Positions 1 through 9,226 of a DNA stretch of 64,000 nucleotides are shown here, one piece after another; positions within the stretch are counted from its first letter, which is position 1, and every line of letters starts with the position of its first letter. The position numbers were made by a program, and so were the translations under genes. A model generated the notes under the pieces. The model made no database searches. It was not told where the DNA came from and worked only from the letters and a program-made list of their open reading frames with translations. Source of the DNA: an uncultured Clostridia bacterium (GTDB lineage Bacteria; Bacillota; Clostridia; UMGS1883); NCBI GenBank assembly GCA_934454525.1, contig CAKSFM010000011.1, positions 1 through 64,000 of the forward strand. Direction: 5' to 3'.

Positions 1-140
1 GACCACAAAAACTACATAGATTATATTATCATTTTGGAGTCTAATTTGAGGTTTACACAAAATGAGGGATTGCCCCCAAATTTTTTGATTTTTCTGCCTT
101 AATGCATCCAAACTGCAACAATTATATTTCCTGTAATATA

Positions 141-198
141 TGCTTTTTCCCTTTTCTTGCGTTCCGGAGTTTTTTAACATCCCCTTTCTTTAATTTCC
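141..198 (-). repeat. Interspersed repeat R3, copy a
   Basis: Read on the minus strand, this 58-base stretch closely matches positions 33365-33422 on the plus strand, with only a handful of differences and one small gap. The shared core reads AACTCCGGAAYGCAAGAAAA. It starts at the last codons of the ytxH-like gene and lies just downstream of it. From position 180 a minus-strand frame with an ATG stays open to the window edge. Its first residues (MLKNSGTQEKGK) resemble those of the corresponding frame in the other copy (MLRNSGMQEKEKK), but it lacks a properly spaced ribosome site. I therefore treat it as a repeat, not a gene. Bases 1-140 hold nothing else I can support. Confidence 0.6.
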
Positions 199-363
199 CG
201 ATACTAAATCTTCTACCGCGCAGCCGATATTGCGAACCGTGCGCATTGTTTTTCTTCTCATTCTTGACACTGTTCTCGGGTCCGGTTTTTCAAACATCAT
301 TCCGAGAGCGCTGCCGATAACGGCGCCCGTTACAAGACCCTTTGCGAATCCTCCGCGTTTCAT
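190..363 (-). CDS. Small YtxH-like membrane protein
   Basis: A protein of about 57 residues with one predicted membrane segment near the N-terminus (residues 6-24, rich in Gly, Ala, Ile and Val), followed by a basic, probably cytoplasmic tail. The pattern GFAKGLVTGAVIGSALGMMF resembles the glycine-rich segment of the YtxH/Gas vesicle-type small stress proteins of Firmicutes. The start at 363 is preferred over an ATG three codons upstream because GGGAGG lies nine bases before it and would overlap the earlier ATG. It is the last gene of the leftward mfd cluster, 48 bases after the PAP2 gene. Function is not known; envelope or stress association is inferred from the family only. Confidence 0.6.
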   Translation of the reverse strand: MKRGGFAKGLVTGAVIGSALGMMFEKPDPRTVSRMRRKTMRTVRNIGCAVEDLVSGN

Positions 364-411
364 AACAATCATCCTCCCCGATGCTTATTATAACCGCGTG
401 GAACTGATTTA

Positions 412-960
412 TTAAAGCTTTTTCCGGAACAGCTTCCGTATTTTTTCAGTTTTAAAAATTTTTATTGTCACAAACCCGATAATCAGTCCGAGAAGAACGC
501 CGCCGATAATATCCGTCGGGTAATGAACATAGAGATACAGCCTTGAAAACGCAATCAGCGCTGCCGCGACCGCCGCCGCAATGCCTGCTTTTTTGTTATT
601 ATGCCACAGGATATATGCTGATATGACAGACGCAAGCGTGTGACCGGACGGAAACGAATAATCACGCGGAGCTTTGATAATAATATCTGCGCCGCGCAGA
701 GTGAACGGACGCGGACGGGCAACAAGATTTTTAAGCACCAAATTACCGAAAATCAGACCGAGAATCAGTCCGACGGTCATTTGCAGTCCGATAATTCTGA
801 ATTTTTTTGTGCAAAGAAGCACAGCGGTAATGATTATCCATAAAATTCCGGCATTGCCGAGCGAGGTAACAAGCTTCATAAAAGTGTCCGCAAAGTCACC
901 GCCTATATGAGCGCGGATAAAATCAAGAATTGCAAAATCGAAGTTTAAAACAGCGTTCAT
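412..960 (-). CDS. PAP2-family membrane phosphatase
   Basis: A 182-residue integral membrane protein with the three phosphatase motifs of the type 2 phosphatidic acid phosphatase superfamily: KNLVARPRP (about residues 76-84), PSGHT (about 103-107, first catalytic His) and SRLYLYVHYPTDIIGG (about 139-154, with the nucleophilic His). Five or six membrane segments surround them. Such proteins dephosphorylate lipid phosphates, including undecaprenyl diphosphate (as BcrC and YbjG do), so recycling of the cell-wall lipid carrier is plausible, but the substrate cannot be fixed from sequence. Its ATG overlaps the mfd stop codon (ATGA), so it is translationally coupled to mfd. Confidence 0.85.
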   Translation of the reverse strand: MNAVLNFDFAILDFIRAHIGGDFADTFMKLVTSLGNAGILWIIITAVLLCTKKFRIIGLQMTVGLILGLIFGNLVLKNLVARPRPFTLRGADIIIKAPRDYSFPSGHTLASVISAYILWHNNKKAGIAAAVAAALIAFSRLYLYVHYPTDIIGGVLLGLIIGFVTIKIFKTEKIRKLFRKKL

Positions 961-3900
961 TTCGTTTGTTCACCCAATCCGTTAATAATTTCATTCACGC
1001 GCGGCACAAGCTTATTTTGCGCAAGAGATTTTTCGCGCAGAAGTATATATGGATTATCACCTGCGCCGAACAATATTTTGCCGCGGTTTTTTGCTGCAAG
1101 CGCTGAAACCTTTTGCGCTGTTTCGGCGCTCGTTTCGGACAGCTTGAAAATAATGCCTGTATCAGTCTGGCTGATTTCCGTTATACCTGCGTCATGCGCG
1201 CGTATACGTGTCATCTGAATATCCATCAGCGTTACCGTTTCTTTCGGGATATCGCCGTATCTGTCCTCAAACTCCTCCTCAACGCGATAACGATCCTGCA
1301 AATCCTCAACTGCCGCAATTTTCTTGTATGCCTCAATGCGCAGCGCAGAGGTCTGGATATACGAATCCGGGATAAATGCACTGACATTAAGGTCGATAAC
1401 AGTTTCTTCGATTTTCTTTTCGGGAGGCTTGCCCATTGCTTCGTTCACGGCTTCTTCAAGAATCGAGCAGTACATATCATAGCCGACACTCGCCATGAAA
1501 CCATGCTGCTCGGGACCGAGCACATTGCCTGCACCGCGGATTTCAAGGTCACGCAAGGCGATTCTGAAACCTGCACCGAACTCCGTGAATTCGCGGATCG
1601 CGCGCAGACGCTTTTCAGCCGTTTCATCAAGTATTTTGTTGCGGCGGTACGTTAAATATGCATATGCAAGCCTGTTCGACCTCCCGACTCTTCCGCGAAG
1701 CTGATACAGCTGACTCAAGCCGAGATTATCCGCGTTTTCTATAATAATTGTATTTACATTCGGAATATCAAGTCCCGTTTCGATGATGGTTGTGCAGACA
1801 AGAATGTCAATCTCTCCGGCGTCCGTTTTCATCATAACGTTCTCAAGCTCGGTTTCGCTCATGCGCCCGTGAGCAACGCCGATTCGTGCCGATGGAAACA
1901 TTGCGGCAATTCTGTCCGCGGTTTTGAAAATTGTTTCAACGCGGTTGTGCAGATAATACACCTGACCGCCGCGCGCCAGCTCGCGTGAGACGGCATTTCC
2001 GATAATTGCCTCGTTATATTCAAGCACATATGTCTGCACGGGGTAACGGTCGGACGGGGGTGCGGAAAGCACCGACATATCGCGGATTCCGATCATTGCC
2101 ATGTGAAGCGTTCGGGGAATCGGCGTTGCGCTTAGCGTCAGCACGTCAACATTTTTCTTCATTTCCTTGATTTTTTCCTTATGCGTTACGCCGAAGCGCT
2201 GCTCTTCATCAATAATCAGAAAACCGAGCTTTTTGAAAATCACATTTTTCGAAAGGAGCTTATGTGTGCCGATAACTATATCGCACTCGCCCTTGCGCAG
2301 CATTTCGAGCGTTCGCTTGCTTTCTCCCGGTGTGCAGAAGCGCGAAAGCATCCGCACTGTTATGGGAAAATCTTTCATTCTTTCAGCAAAATTATTATAA
2401 TGCTGTGCGGCAAGAATTGTTGTCGGAACGAGATATGCCACCTGATACCCGTCCATAACCGCTTTAAATGCACCGCGCATTGCAACCTCTGTTTTGCCGT
2501 AGCCGACATCACCGCACAAAAGCCTATCCATCGGGCGTTCGCTTTCCATATCATGCTTCATTTCCTCAATGCTGCGGAGCTGATCATCCGTTTCCTCATA
2601 AGGAAAAGAATCTTCAAATTTATGCTGCCAGGGCGTGTCGGGCGAGAATGCAACTCCGCGCAGCTTTTCGCGCTCGGCATAAAGTGCAACAAGCCGCTGC
2701 GCCATTTCCTGAACGGAGCTTTTAACCTTTTTGCGCGCGTTCGCCCATTCGTTTGAGCCGAGCTTGTTAAGGCGCACAATGCTGTTCTCTCCGCCTCCCG
2801 TATATTTGCTCACAGCGTCAAGCTGTCCCACAGGAAGATACAGGAAATCCTCTCCCCTGTATGCAATTTTAATATAGTCCTTGCTGATGCCCTTAACCTT
2901 CATGCTGACAATGCCGAGATATTTTCCGATACCGTGTGCGCGGTGAACAACAAGGTCGCCCGGTTCAAGCTTGTCAACGCTTTTTATTTTCGCAATATTA
3001 TCATCATGAATCGAAGTGCGCGAGCGGCGCTTCTTTTCCTCGGCGAAAATTTCCTTATCGCTTATGACAATAACCTTTTCAAGCGGATATTCAAACCCAT
3101 GTGTTATACTGCCCGAAACCACTGTAATATAATCATCGGAAAGTGATTCCGCCTGCGGAGTGAATATGCACTTAATTTCATAAGCCGTGAGCATTTCGCG
3201 GATTTTTGCCGCGCGGGAGCTGCTGCCGCCAAGAATTGCAATGCGGTACTTTTCCGAGAGCCAGCGCCGCAAATCCTCAACAAGAAATTCGATATTTCCC
3301 CCGTAGCCGCCCATGCCTTTTGCAGTGACCGACAAATCGGTGCGCAGCGGCATATCGGGAAAAACTGCGGAAAGCGAGCTGATGCCGACAAGGCTTCTCT
3401 TTTCCGCTTCCGCCATGATCTCGGCATAAGTATTTATCGGTTTTTCGTTTTTTATTTCAACATCTTTTTCGGCAAGCGTTTTTATGTTTTCCCCGATTTC
3501 CCACTCAACAGCTTTTGCCGCTTCGCCGATGCGGAGCGGTTCGTCAAAAAATATTATCGTGTCCTTGGGAATATAGGAAAACAGCGATGACGCCTCCGCT
3601 GCCGTCCTGACAGGGATAATCTCGGCTTCTTCAAGTCTTTTTATACTCAGCTGCGTGTCGCAGTCAAAGCTCCGCACGGAATCAATGTCATCACCGAAAA
3701 ACTCAGCTCTTATACCGTTTTCAGCGCCCGGCGGAAAAATATCGGCAATGCCGCCGCGGATTGCAAACTGCCCCGGGGAATCAACAGTGATAACGCGCGT
3801 GTACCCGATTTTAACCAGTTTCTCCGACAGCTCGGAAAGATTCGCTTTTCCTCCCTCGCGCAGAATAAAGCGCAAACTGCTCAGATTCTCCGCATCGGGC

Positions 3901-4277
3901 ACGGTTTGCATGAACGATTCAACGGAGGCAATCCCGATTGCCGTGCCGTCCAGCCGCGAAAGTGCATATGCACGGTCATTGTCTGCCTTTCTGTCCGCCG
4001 CTTCAACCTCGTAGAGCACAATGTCACGCGGAGGAACATATATGCAGCCGCGCTCCGAAAAGAAGCGCAAATCCTCATAAAGCCGCTTTGCCGCCTGCTC
4101 GCTGTGCGTTATTATAAACGCCGGTTTGTTTTCATATCCGCACAATTCGCTGACGAGGTGCGCCTTCTGCGCGTCCGCCGCTCCCGATATTCCTATCGGA
4201 AATGCCTTTTTTTCAAATGCTGCGGTTATTTTTTTAAATTCCGCCGAATTATCCAGCAAATGATTTAAAATATTCAT
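957..4277 (-). CDS. mfd: Transcription-repair coupling factor Mfd
   Basis: Full-length 1106-residue Mfd, a DNA translocase that removes stalled RNA polymerase at lesions and recruits UvrA. In order: N-terminal UvrB-like UvrA-binding region (about 1-350), RNA-polymerase interaction domain beginning EPGDLVVHRAHGIGKYLGI (about 437-455), RecG-like helicase motor with Walker A GDVGYGKTE (about residue 590) and the DEEQRFGV Walker B (about 692), and the C-terminal TRCF domain (last 150 residues). It starts two bases after the pth stop, with AAGGAA inside the pth end as ribosome site. The order pth-mfd is standard in Firmicutes. No defects are seen. Confidence 0.98.
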   Translation of the reverse strand: MNILNHLLDNSAEFKKITAAFEKKAFPIGISGAADAQKAHLVSELCGYENKPAFIITHSEQAAKRLYEDLRFFSERGCIYVPPRDIVLYEVEAADRKADNDRAYALSRLDGTAIGIASVESFMQTVPDAENLSSLRFILREGGKANLSELSEKLVKIGYTRVITVDSPGQFAIRGGIADIFPPGAENGIRAEFFGDDIDSVRSFDCDTQLSIKRLEEAEIIPVRTAAEASSLFSYIPKDTIIFFDEPLRIGEAAKAVEWEIGENIKTLAEKDVEIKNEKPINTYAEIMAEAEKRSLVGISSLSAVFPDMPLRTDLSVTAKGMGGYGGNIEFLVEDLRRWLSEKYRIAILGGSSSRAAKIREMLTAYEIKCIFTPQAESLSDDYITVVSGSITHGFEYPLEKVIVISDKEIFAEEKKRRSRTSIHDDNIAKIKSVDKLEPGDLVVHRAHGIGKYLGIVSMKVKGISKDYIKIAYRGEDFLYLPVGQLDAVSKYTGGGENSIVRLNKLGSNEWANARKKVKSSVQEMAQRLVALYAEREKLRGVAFSPDTPWQHKFEDSFPYEETDDQLRSIEEMKHDMESERPMDRLLCGDVGYGKTEVAMRGAFKAVMDGYQVAYLVPTTILAAQHYNNFAERMKDFPITVRMLSRFCTPGESKRTLEMLRKGECDIVIGTHKLLSKNVIFKKLGFLIIDEEQRFGVTHKEKIKEMKKNVDVLTLSATPIPRTLHMAMIGIRDMSVLSAPPSDRYPVQTYVLEYNEAIIGNAVSRELARGGQVYYLHNRVETIFKTADRIAAMFPSARIGVAHGRMSETELENVMMKTDAGEIDILVCTTIIETGLDIPNVNTIIIENADNLGLSQLYQLRGRVGRSNRLAYAYLTYRRNKILDETAEKRLRAIREFTEFGAGFRIALRDLEIRGAGNVLGPEQHGFMASVGYDMYCSILEEAVNEAMGKPPEKKIEETVIDLNVSAFIPDSYIQTSALRIEAYKKIAAVEDLQDRYRVEEEFEDRYGDIPKETVTLMDIQMTRIRAHDAGITEISQTDTGIIFKLSETSAETAQKVSALAAKNRGKILFGAGDNPYILLREKSLAQNKLVPRVNEIINGLGEQTK

Positions 4278-4279
4278 GA

Positions 4280-4855
4280 TTAAAATTCCTTATTGTTATA
4301 GCGGCTCATAGCGTCGGCTATTTTCCCGTCTATAATCATTGATATAATTGAATCCGTGTTTTTCACTGCACTTGTCACCTTAACGCCGTCCTCGTGACTG
4401 AAAGTGCCGAGAACATATTTCACCATGTCCTCATTCGGCGCGCCTACGCCGAAGCGTATGCGCGGAAACTGATCGGAATTGAGCTGATATATAATGCTCT
4501 TCATTCCGTTATGACCGCCTGCGCTTCCTGACGGACGGATTCTCAGCGTTCCTGCCGGAATTACAATATCGTCATACATGACTATTATATTCTTCGGTTC
4601 GATTTTAAAGAACTCAGCCGCCTCGCGCACACTTTCACCGCTGCTGTTCATATAGGTATGCGGCTTGAGAAGTATGCATTTTTTTCCGTTTATAAATGTT
4701 TCACCGTACGCTCCGCGGAACTTCAGCTTTGTTATTTTAACGCCGAGCGTAAGTGCAAGATAATCAATTGCAACGAAGCCGACATTGTGGCGCGTTCTTT
4801 CGTATTCCTTTCCCGGATTTCCCAATCCTACTATCAGGTATGTTTCCGAAGCCAT
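4280..4855 (-). CDS. pth: Peptidyl-tRNA hydrolase
   Basis: A 191-residue Pth (SpoVC in Bacillus), which cleaves the ester bond of peptidyl-tRNAs released from stalled ribosomes. Hallmarks are the N-terminal LIVGLGNPGKEYERTRHNVG with the catalytic His in RHNVG, KPHTYMNSSGE, MYDDIVIPAGTLRIR and GSAGGHNGMKSI. An ATG three codons upstream exists, but the AAGGAG site directly abuts it and lies nine bases before the second ATG, so the start at 4855 is preferred. Followed closely by mfd. A long perfect palindrome separates it from prs upstream. Confidence 0.97.
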   Translation of the reverse strand: MASETYLIVGLGNPGKEYERTRHNVGFVAIDYLALTLGVKITKLKFRGAYGETFINGKKCILLKPHTYMNSSGESVREAAEFFKIEPKNIIVMYDDIVIPAGTLRIRPSGSAGGHNGMKSIIYQLNSDQFPRIRFGVGAPNEDMVKYVLGTFSHEDGVKVTSAVKNTDSIISMIIDGKIADAMSRYNNKEF

Positions 4856-4890
4856 ATGCTCCATCTCCTTTCAGATATTTTTTTACATGC

Positions 4891-4928
4891 ACCATATGCC
4901 GCCTGCATAAATGCAGGCGGCATATGGT
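4891..4928. repeat. 18-bp perfect palindrome between prs and pth
   Basis: ACCATATGCCGCCTGCAT and its exact reverse complement are separated by two bases. In the minus-strand transcript it would form a very stable hairpin after prs and before pth. It is not followed by a T-run in that direction, so it does not look like a normal intrinsic terminator. It could be an mRNA stabiliser or processing site, or a protein-binding palindrome. Confidence 0.75.
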
Positions 4929-4966
4929 TTCATTATAATAATTATTCCGCAATACCCGCAAAAAAA

Positions 4967-5923
4967 TCAAACAAACAGCGGACTTACGGAAATATCCTCA
5001 TAAATGCGCTCAATTGCTTCCGCAAAAATCGGAGCAACGCTGATAACCTTTGTTTTTTTCATGATTTTTTCCGGAGGAAGCTCAATTGTGTTCAGGCAAA
5101 CAAGTTCTTTAATCGGACTTGCTTCAAGCCTTTCGATTGCCGGACCGCTGAGCACGGGGTGTGTGCAGCAGGCATAAATTTCTTTTGCACCACGGTCAAG
5201 AAGCGCCTGTGCACCATGTACAATCGTTCCTGCCGTGTCAATCATGTCGTCAACTAATATAACGCGCTTTCCGCTGACTTCACCGATTATATTCATAACC
5301 TCGCTCACGTTCGGCTTGGGGCGGCGCTTATCGATAATTGCAATCGGCACGTTGAGCTTCTGCGCAAAGTTACGCGCACGCGTTACGCTGCCGAAGTCGG
5401 GGGATACTACCACAATATCATCCATATCGTCCTTGAACTTGTCCACAAAGTACGGCGCAAGAATCGGCACTCCGAGAAGATGGTCAACGGGAATATCGAA
5501 GAAGCCCTGAATCTGCGCTGCATGAAGATCCATCGTGAGCACTCTGTCGGCGCCTGCCTTTGCGATGAGATCAGCAACAAGCTTTGCACTGATCGGATCG
5601 CGCGCTTTCGCCTTTCTGTCCTGACGGGCATATCCGAAATAGGGCATAACCGCCGTTATTCTGCCTGCCGAGGCACGCTTAAATGCGTCAATCATTATAA
5701 GCATTTCCATAAGATTATCATTTACGGGCGCACTTGTCGACTGAACGATAAACACGTCGCTGCCGCGAACCGTTTCCCCGATGTTTACAAAGATTTCTCC
5801 GTCGGAGAACAAACCAACCTTTGATTCGCCGATGCGAAGATTAAGCTCTGAAGCTATTTCCTCCGCCAGCTTCGGGTTTGAGTTTGCCGCGAAAAGTTTA
5901 ATGTTTTTACCATGTGGTATCAT
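4967..5923 (-). CDS. prs: Ribose-phosphate pyrophosphokinase
   Basis: A 318-residue PRPP synthase making phosphoribosyl diphosphate from ribose 5-phosphate and ATP for nucleotide, histidine, tryptophan and NAD synthesis. Recognised by ANSNPKLAEEIA at the N-terminus, YFGYARQDRKAKARDPISAK (ATP-binding flexible loop), DLHAAQIQGFF, SPDFGSVTRARNFA and the PRPP loop ILVDDMIDTAGTI. The frame is open further upstream, but the start MIPHGKN at 5923 has a GGAGG site and gives the family length. It lies 28 bases downstream of glmU, the usual glmU-prs arrangement. Confidence 0.97.
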   Translation of the reverse strand: MIPHGKNIKLFAANSNPKLAEEIASELNLRIGESKVGLFSDGEIFVNIGETVRGSDVFIVQSTSAPVNDNLMEMLIMIDAFKRASAGRITAVMPYFGYARQDRKAKARDPISAKLVADLIAKAGADRVLTMDLHAAQIQGFFDIPVDHLLGVPILAPYFVDKFKDDMDDIVVVSPDFGSVTRARNFAQKLNVPIAIIDKRRPKPNVSEVMNIIGEVSGKRVILVDDMIDTAGTIVHGAQALLDRGAKEIYACCTHPVLSGPAIERLEASPIKELVCLNTIELPPEKIMKKTKVISVAPIFAEAIERIYEDISVSPLFV

Positions 5924-5951
5924 ATTGAATCCTCCGTATATATAAATTAAA

Positions 5952-7316
5952 TTATTTTTTTCTCCTGTCGTTCCAGCTCTCTTTATTAATCTGGCGCGCT
6001 CGCGCGATTGCCAGATTCTCCTCCGGAACATCATCGGTTATTGTTGAACCTGCCGCAATATACGCGCCCTTGTGTACCGTCACCGGTGAAACAAGGTTCG
6101 TGTTGCAGCCGATAAAGGCATTGTTCTCAATAACTGTTTTATACTTCTTTTTGCCGTCATAATTAACCGTCACTGTGCCGCAGCCGAAATTAACTCCGCT
6201 GCCAACCTCCGCATCGCCCACATATGTCAGGTGACTGAGCTTTGTTCCGTTGCCGATGCTTGCCTTTTTCAGTTCAACAAAATCACCGACCTTGCAGCAC
6301 TCTCCCACAACGCAGTCGGGGCGGATATAAGCATAAGGGCCTATATGTGATCCTTTTCCGACGCGGCTTTTCACAACGGTTGAAATGTTAATATCAACGT
6401 CATCGTCTATAACAGCGTCCGTAAGCTTGCAGTTCGGTCCGACATAAACGTTATTTCCGATAACGGTTTTTCCCTCAATAACCGTTCCGGGGTAAATCAC
6501 CGTGTCGATACCTATCTGAGCTTCGGCGCATATATATGTATTATCGGGGTCTATAATTGTAACGCCGCCGCGCATAAGCCGTTCGTTTATTCTTTTGCGC
6601 ATAAGTCTTTCGGCGGTGCACAGCTGCACACGGTCGTTCACGCCGAGCGTTTCGTCACTGTCCGCAACTATAAACGCGCCGACCTTGCCGCCTGCGCGGC
6701 GGATGAGCGCAATTGCGTCCGTCAGGTAGTACTCTCCCTGTGCATTGTTGCTCTCAATGCTGTCAAGCACGGAAAGCAGTTTTTCGCTGTTGAAGCAGTA
6801 CATTGCGGAATTAACTTCGCGCACTGCCAGCTGCTCCTCTGTTGCGTCTTTTTGCTCAACGATAGCCTCCACCGTTCCGTCAGCTCCGCGGATAACGCGC
6901 CCGTACCCGAACGGATTTTCCGGAATCATCGTGAGAACCGTAACATCATTCTGTTCCTTTTCGTGAAGCTCCTCCGCCGCTCTGAGCGTCTGCGCGGTGA
7001 TAAGCGGCGTATCTCCCGTAAGAATCATTGTGTTTCTGCTTTTTTTAAGCGATGCTTTTGCCTGCATAACTGCGTGACCTGTTCCGAGCTGCTGCGCCTG
7101 AAGCGCAAAATCCGCGCGTTCTCCGACAGCGTCCTTAACCTGCTGCGCACCGTGACCGACAACAACAGTCACGCTTTCTGCACCTGCCTCCGTCACAGCG
7201 TCCACAACACAATTCACCATTTCACGGCCGCAAACTTTGTGCACAACCTTTGACATTGTGCTTTTCATGCGCTTTCCTTCGCCTGCTGCGAGTATCAGCG
7301 ATGAAAAATCCGACAT
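5952..7316 (-). CDS. glmU: Bifunctional GlmU (UDP-GlcNAc synthesis)
   Basis: A 454-residue two-domain enzyme that acetylates glucosamine 1-phosphate and then transfers UMP to give UDP-GlcNAc, the peptidoglycan precursor. The N-terminal uridyltransferase shows LAAGEGKRMKS, QQLGTGHAVMQA and LTGDTPLI. The C-terminal half is a left-handed beta-helix acetyltransferase with hexapeptide repeats (from about residue 250), YIRPDCVVGECCKVGDFVE and GCGTVTVNYDGKKK. Of three in-frame ATGs, the one starting MSDFSSL at 7316 is nine bases after AGAAGGG, and is chosen. Upstream is a nested hairpin and spoVG. Confidence 0.97.
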   Translation of the reverse strand: MSDFSSLILAAGEGKRMKSTMSKVVHKVCGREMVNCVVDAVTEAGAESVTVVVGHGAQQVKDAVGERADFALQAQQLGTGHAVMQAKASLKKSRNTMILTGDTPLITAQTLRAAEELHEKEQNDVTVLTMIPENPFGYGRVIRGADGTVEAIVEQKDATEEQLAVREVNSAMYCFNSEKLLSVLDSIESNNAQGEYYLTDAIALIRRAGGKVGAFIVADSDETLGVNDRVQLCTAERLMRKRINERLMRGGVTIIDPDNTYICAEAQIGIDTVIYPGTVIEGKTVIGNNVYVGPNCKLTDAVIDDDVDINISTVVKSRVGKGSHIGPYAYIRPDCVVGECCKVGDFVELKKASIGNGTKLSHLTYVGDAEVGSGVNFGCGTVTVNYDGKKKYKTVIENNAFIGCNTNLVSPVTVHKGAYIAAGSTITDDVPEENLAIARARQINKESWNDRRKK

Positions 7317-7338
7317 ACATATCATCCCTTCTACGCTT

Positions 7339-7409
7339 AAAACAGGCTTAGTCACTCACAAAAACGGGTTATGACTCTTCCCCGTTTCCGCCGTGCCTAA
7401 ACCTGTTTT
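7339..7409 (-). terminator. Nested hairpin between spoVG and glmU
   Basis: In minus-strand RNA an outer stem (AAAACAGGTTTAG with CTAAGCCTGTTTT, one G-U pair) encloses an inner stem AAACGGG/CCCGTTT followed by a run of T's (CCCGTTTTTG). The inner part looks like an intrinsic terminator of spoVG. The outer stem would bring the glmU ribosome site close to the base of the structure. It probably causes partial termination between spoVG and glmU. Confidence 0.55.
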
Positions 7410-7413
7410 AAAA

Positions 7414-7695
7414 TCATTCCCCGTCGCCGAGGGGTTCGCTGTTTAAAAATTCCTCATATTTGGCAAGTATGGCGTTTTGCAGCTGCTCGCGCATCTGAGT
7501 CGTTATCGGATGAACGATATCTCTGTACGTACCGTCCGCCGATTTTCTGCTCGGCATTGCAGCAAACAGATTTTCTTTGCCTTCGATGATTTTAATATCG
7601 TGAACGACAAATGCATCGTCAAAGGTAACCGAAACAACGGCCTTCATCTTACCCTCCTGAGTAATTTTTCTCACCCTGATGTCTGTAATCTGCAT
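7414..7695 (-). CDS. spoVG: SpoVG regulator
   Basis: A 93-residue SpoVG. The start MQITDIRVRKI, then VSVTFDDAFVVHDIKIIEG, PSRKSADGTYRDIVHPI and a helical C-terminus cover the whole conserved family. SpoVG is a small nucleic-acid-binding regulator required in Bacillus for spore cortex formation and asymmetric septation, and it has broader regulatory roles in other Firmicutes. The ribosome site GGAGGG is ideal. A near-consensus promoter lies about 75 bases upstream. The classical neighbour glmU follows downstream. The C-terminus is short and acidic, as usual. Confidence 0.96.
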   Translation of the reverse strand: MQITDIRVRKITQEGKMKAVVSVTFDDAFVVHDIKIIEGKENLFAAMPSRKSADGTYRDIVHPITTQMREQLQNAILAKYEEFLNSEPLGDGE

Positions 7696-7766
7696 AACTT
7701 TCCCTCCGATTTTAAGAAATTTTTAATTTTTTTTTATTTTTCTATTGATTTTTCTCTTTAATATGT

Positions 7767-7795
7767 ATAATATCAAATATTAGAAAGTATTTCAA
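7767..7795 (-). promoter_or_regulatory. Sigma-A-type promoter for spoVG
   Basis: On the minus strand TTGAAA (7795-7790) and TATTAT (7772-7767) are separated by 17 bases. In Bacillus spoVG is transcribed by sigma-H; here the boxes fit the housekeeping consensus better. The AT-rich remainder of this intergenic region must also hold the murC promoter, which I cannot pinpoint. Confidence 0.65.
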
Positions 7796-7852
7796 CATAA
7801 AATTAAAAAAATTTCAGAATTTAAAAGAAATATATAAAAGGGAGCGATATTT

Positions 7853-9226
7853 TTGAATAATATTACCATTAAAGAAGGTCTGCGCGTTTACCTGATCGGC
7901 ATCGGCGGAATAAGCATGTCCGGGATTGCGCAAATGCTTCTCGAGGATAAATGCATTGTTTCCGGTTCGGACAGAACTGCATCCCCTCTTACCGACAAGC
8001 TCACGGAAATGGGGATTACTGTTTATATCGGACATAATGCGGATAATATTCATGACTGCGACCTTGTGGTGTACAGCGCTGCAATTAAGGAGGATAATCC
8101 CGAACGTGTGCGTGCGTCCGAGCTTGGAATTTTGCAGATTGACCGCGCTGAAATGCTCGGCATTATTATGAAAAACTATGAGTGTCCGATTGCTGTCAGC
8201 GGAACGCACGGCAAAACGACAACCTCGGGAATGTTAACGCACATTTTCATGGAAAACGGCAAAAATCCGACAGTTACAGTCGGCGGTCAGCTTGATATTA
8301 TTCACGGAAACGTTCACGTAGGCGGAAAACGTTATTTTATTGCGGAAGCGTGCGAATATCATCAAAGCTTTCTGCGTTTTTTCCCGAAAGTGTCGGTAAT
8401 CACAAATATTGAGGCGGATCACCTTGATTATTTCCGCGACCTTGACCATATAATAGAAACTTTCCGCGAACTTGCGCTTCTCACGCCTGCTGACGGCGCT
8501 GTAATCGTAAACGGCGAGGATAAAAATATTAAAAAAGCGCTTGAGGGCGTTGACAGAAAAATTGTCACTTTCGGAATTGCCGGCAATTATGACTACACAA
8601 TTGATAATATGACGCATGACGGTTTTAATCACTACACGTTTACCGTTTGCAAGCACGGCGCCCCGATAGGTGAGGTTCGCCTTTCTGTGCCGGGGATTCA
8701 TAATGTTTACGATGCACTTGCAGCCTATGCAGTGAGCGATTATCTTGGCATTGACGGAAGCGATATCTGCGATTCGCTTTACCGCTTCGGCGGTACGCAC
8801 CGCCGCTTTGAAACGCGCGGAATTATGGGCGGTGTTGTCGTTGTTGACGATTATGCACACCACCCCACGGAAATAAAGGCAACGCTTGCCGCAGCGTCCG
8901 AAATGAAGTATAACAATGTGTGGTGCGTTTTTCAGCCGCACACTTATTCACGCACAAAAACGCTTTTCAATGACTTTGTAAAGGTTCTGACCGAAAGCGG
9001 CGTTCACATTGTAATTACCGATATTTACGCTGCGCGCGAGGTTGATACGGGAATTGTGTCGGCACAGGATCTTGCAAATGCAATTCCCAACGCCGTTTAT
9101 CGCAAAACCTTTGAAGAAGCCGCCGATTATGTTAAAGCACAGGCAAAAAAAGGAGATCTCGTTATCACAATGGGTGCAGGAGATGTGTACCGCATCGGGG
9201 ATATACTGCTGAGCCACAACGAATAA
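7853..9226 (+). CDS. murC: UDP-N-acetylmuramate--L-alanine ligase
   Basis: A 457-residue Mur ligase that adds L-Ala to UDP-MurNAc in the cytoplasm using ATP. The N-terminal UDP-binding domain begins VYLIGIGGISMSGIAQ. The ATP-binding P-loop is SGTHGKTTTSGML (about residues 115-127), followed by EACEYHQSF, TNIEADHLDYF, and the C-terminal domain with DDYAHHPTEIKATL and FQPHTYSRTKTLF. The start is a TTG with GGGAG upstream. It is transcribed away from spoVG and is followed by a repeat element and a bidirectional terminator. Confidence 0.97.
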   Translation: MNNITIKEGLRVYLIGIGGISMSGIAQMLLEDKCIVSGSDRTASPLTDKLTEMGITVYIGHNADNIHDCDLVVYSAAIKEDNPERVRASELGILQIDRAEMLGIIMKNYECPIAVSGTHGKTTTSGMLTHIFMENGKNPTVTVGGQLDIIHGNVHVGGKRYFIAEACEYHQSFLRFFPKVSVITNIEADHLDYFRDLDHIIETFRELALLTPADGAVIVNGEDKNIKKALEGVDRKIVTFGIAGNYDYTIDNMTHDGFNHYTFTVCKHGAPIGEVRLSVPGIHNVYDALAAYAVSDYLGIDGSDICDSLYRFGGTHRRFETRGIMGGVVVVDDYAHHPTEIKATLAAASEMKYNNVWCVFQPHTYSRTKTLFNDFVKVLTESGVHIVITDIYAAREVDTGIVSAQDLANAIPNAVYRKTFEEAADYVKAQAKKGDLVITMGAGDVYRIGDILLSHNE

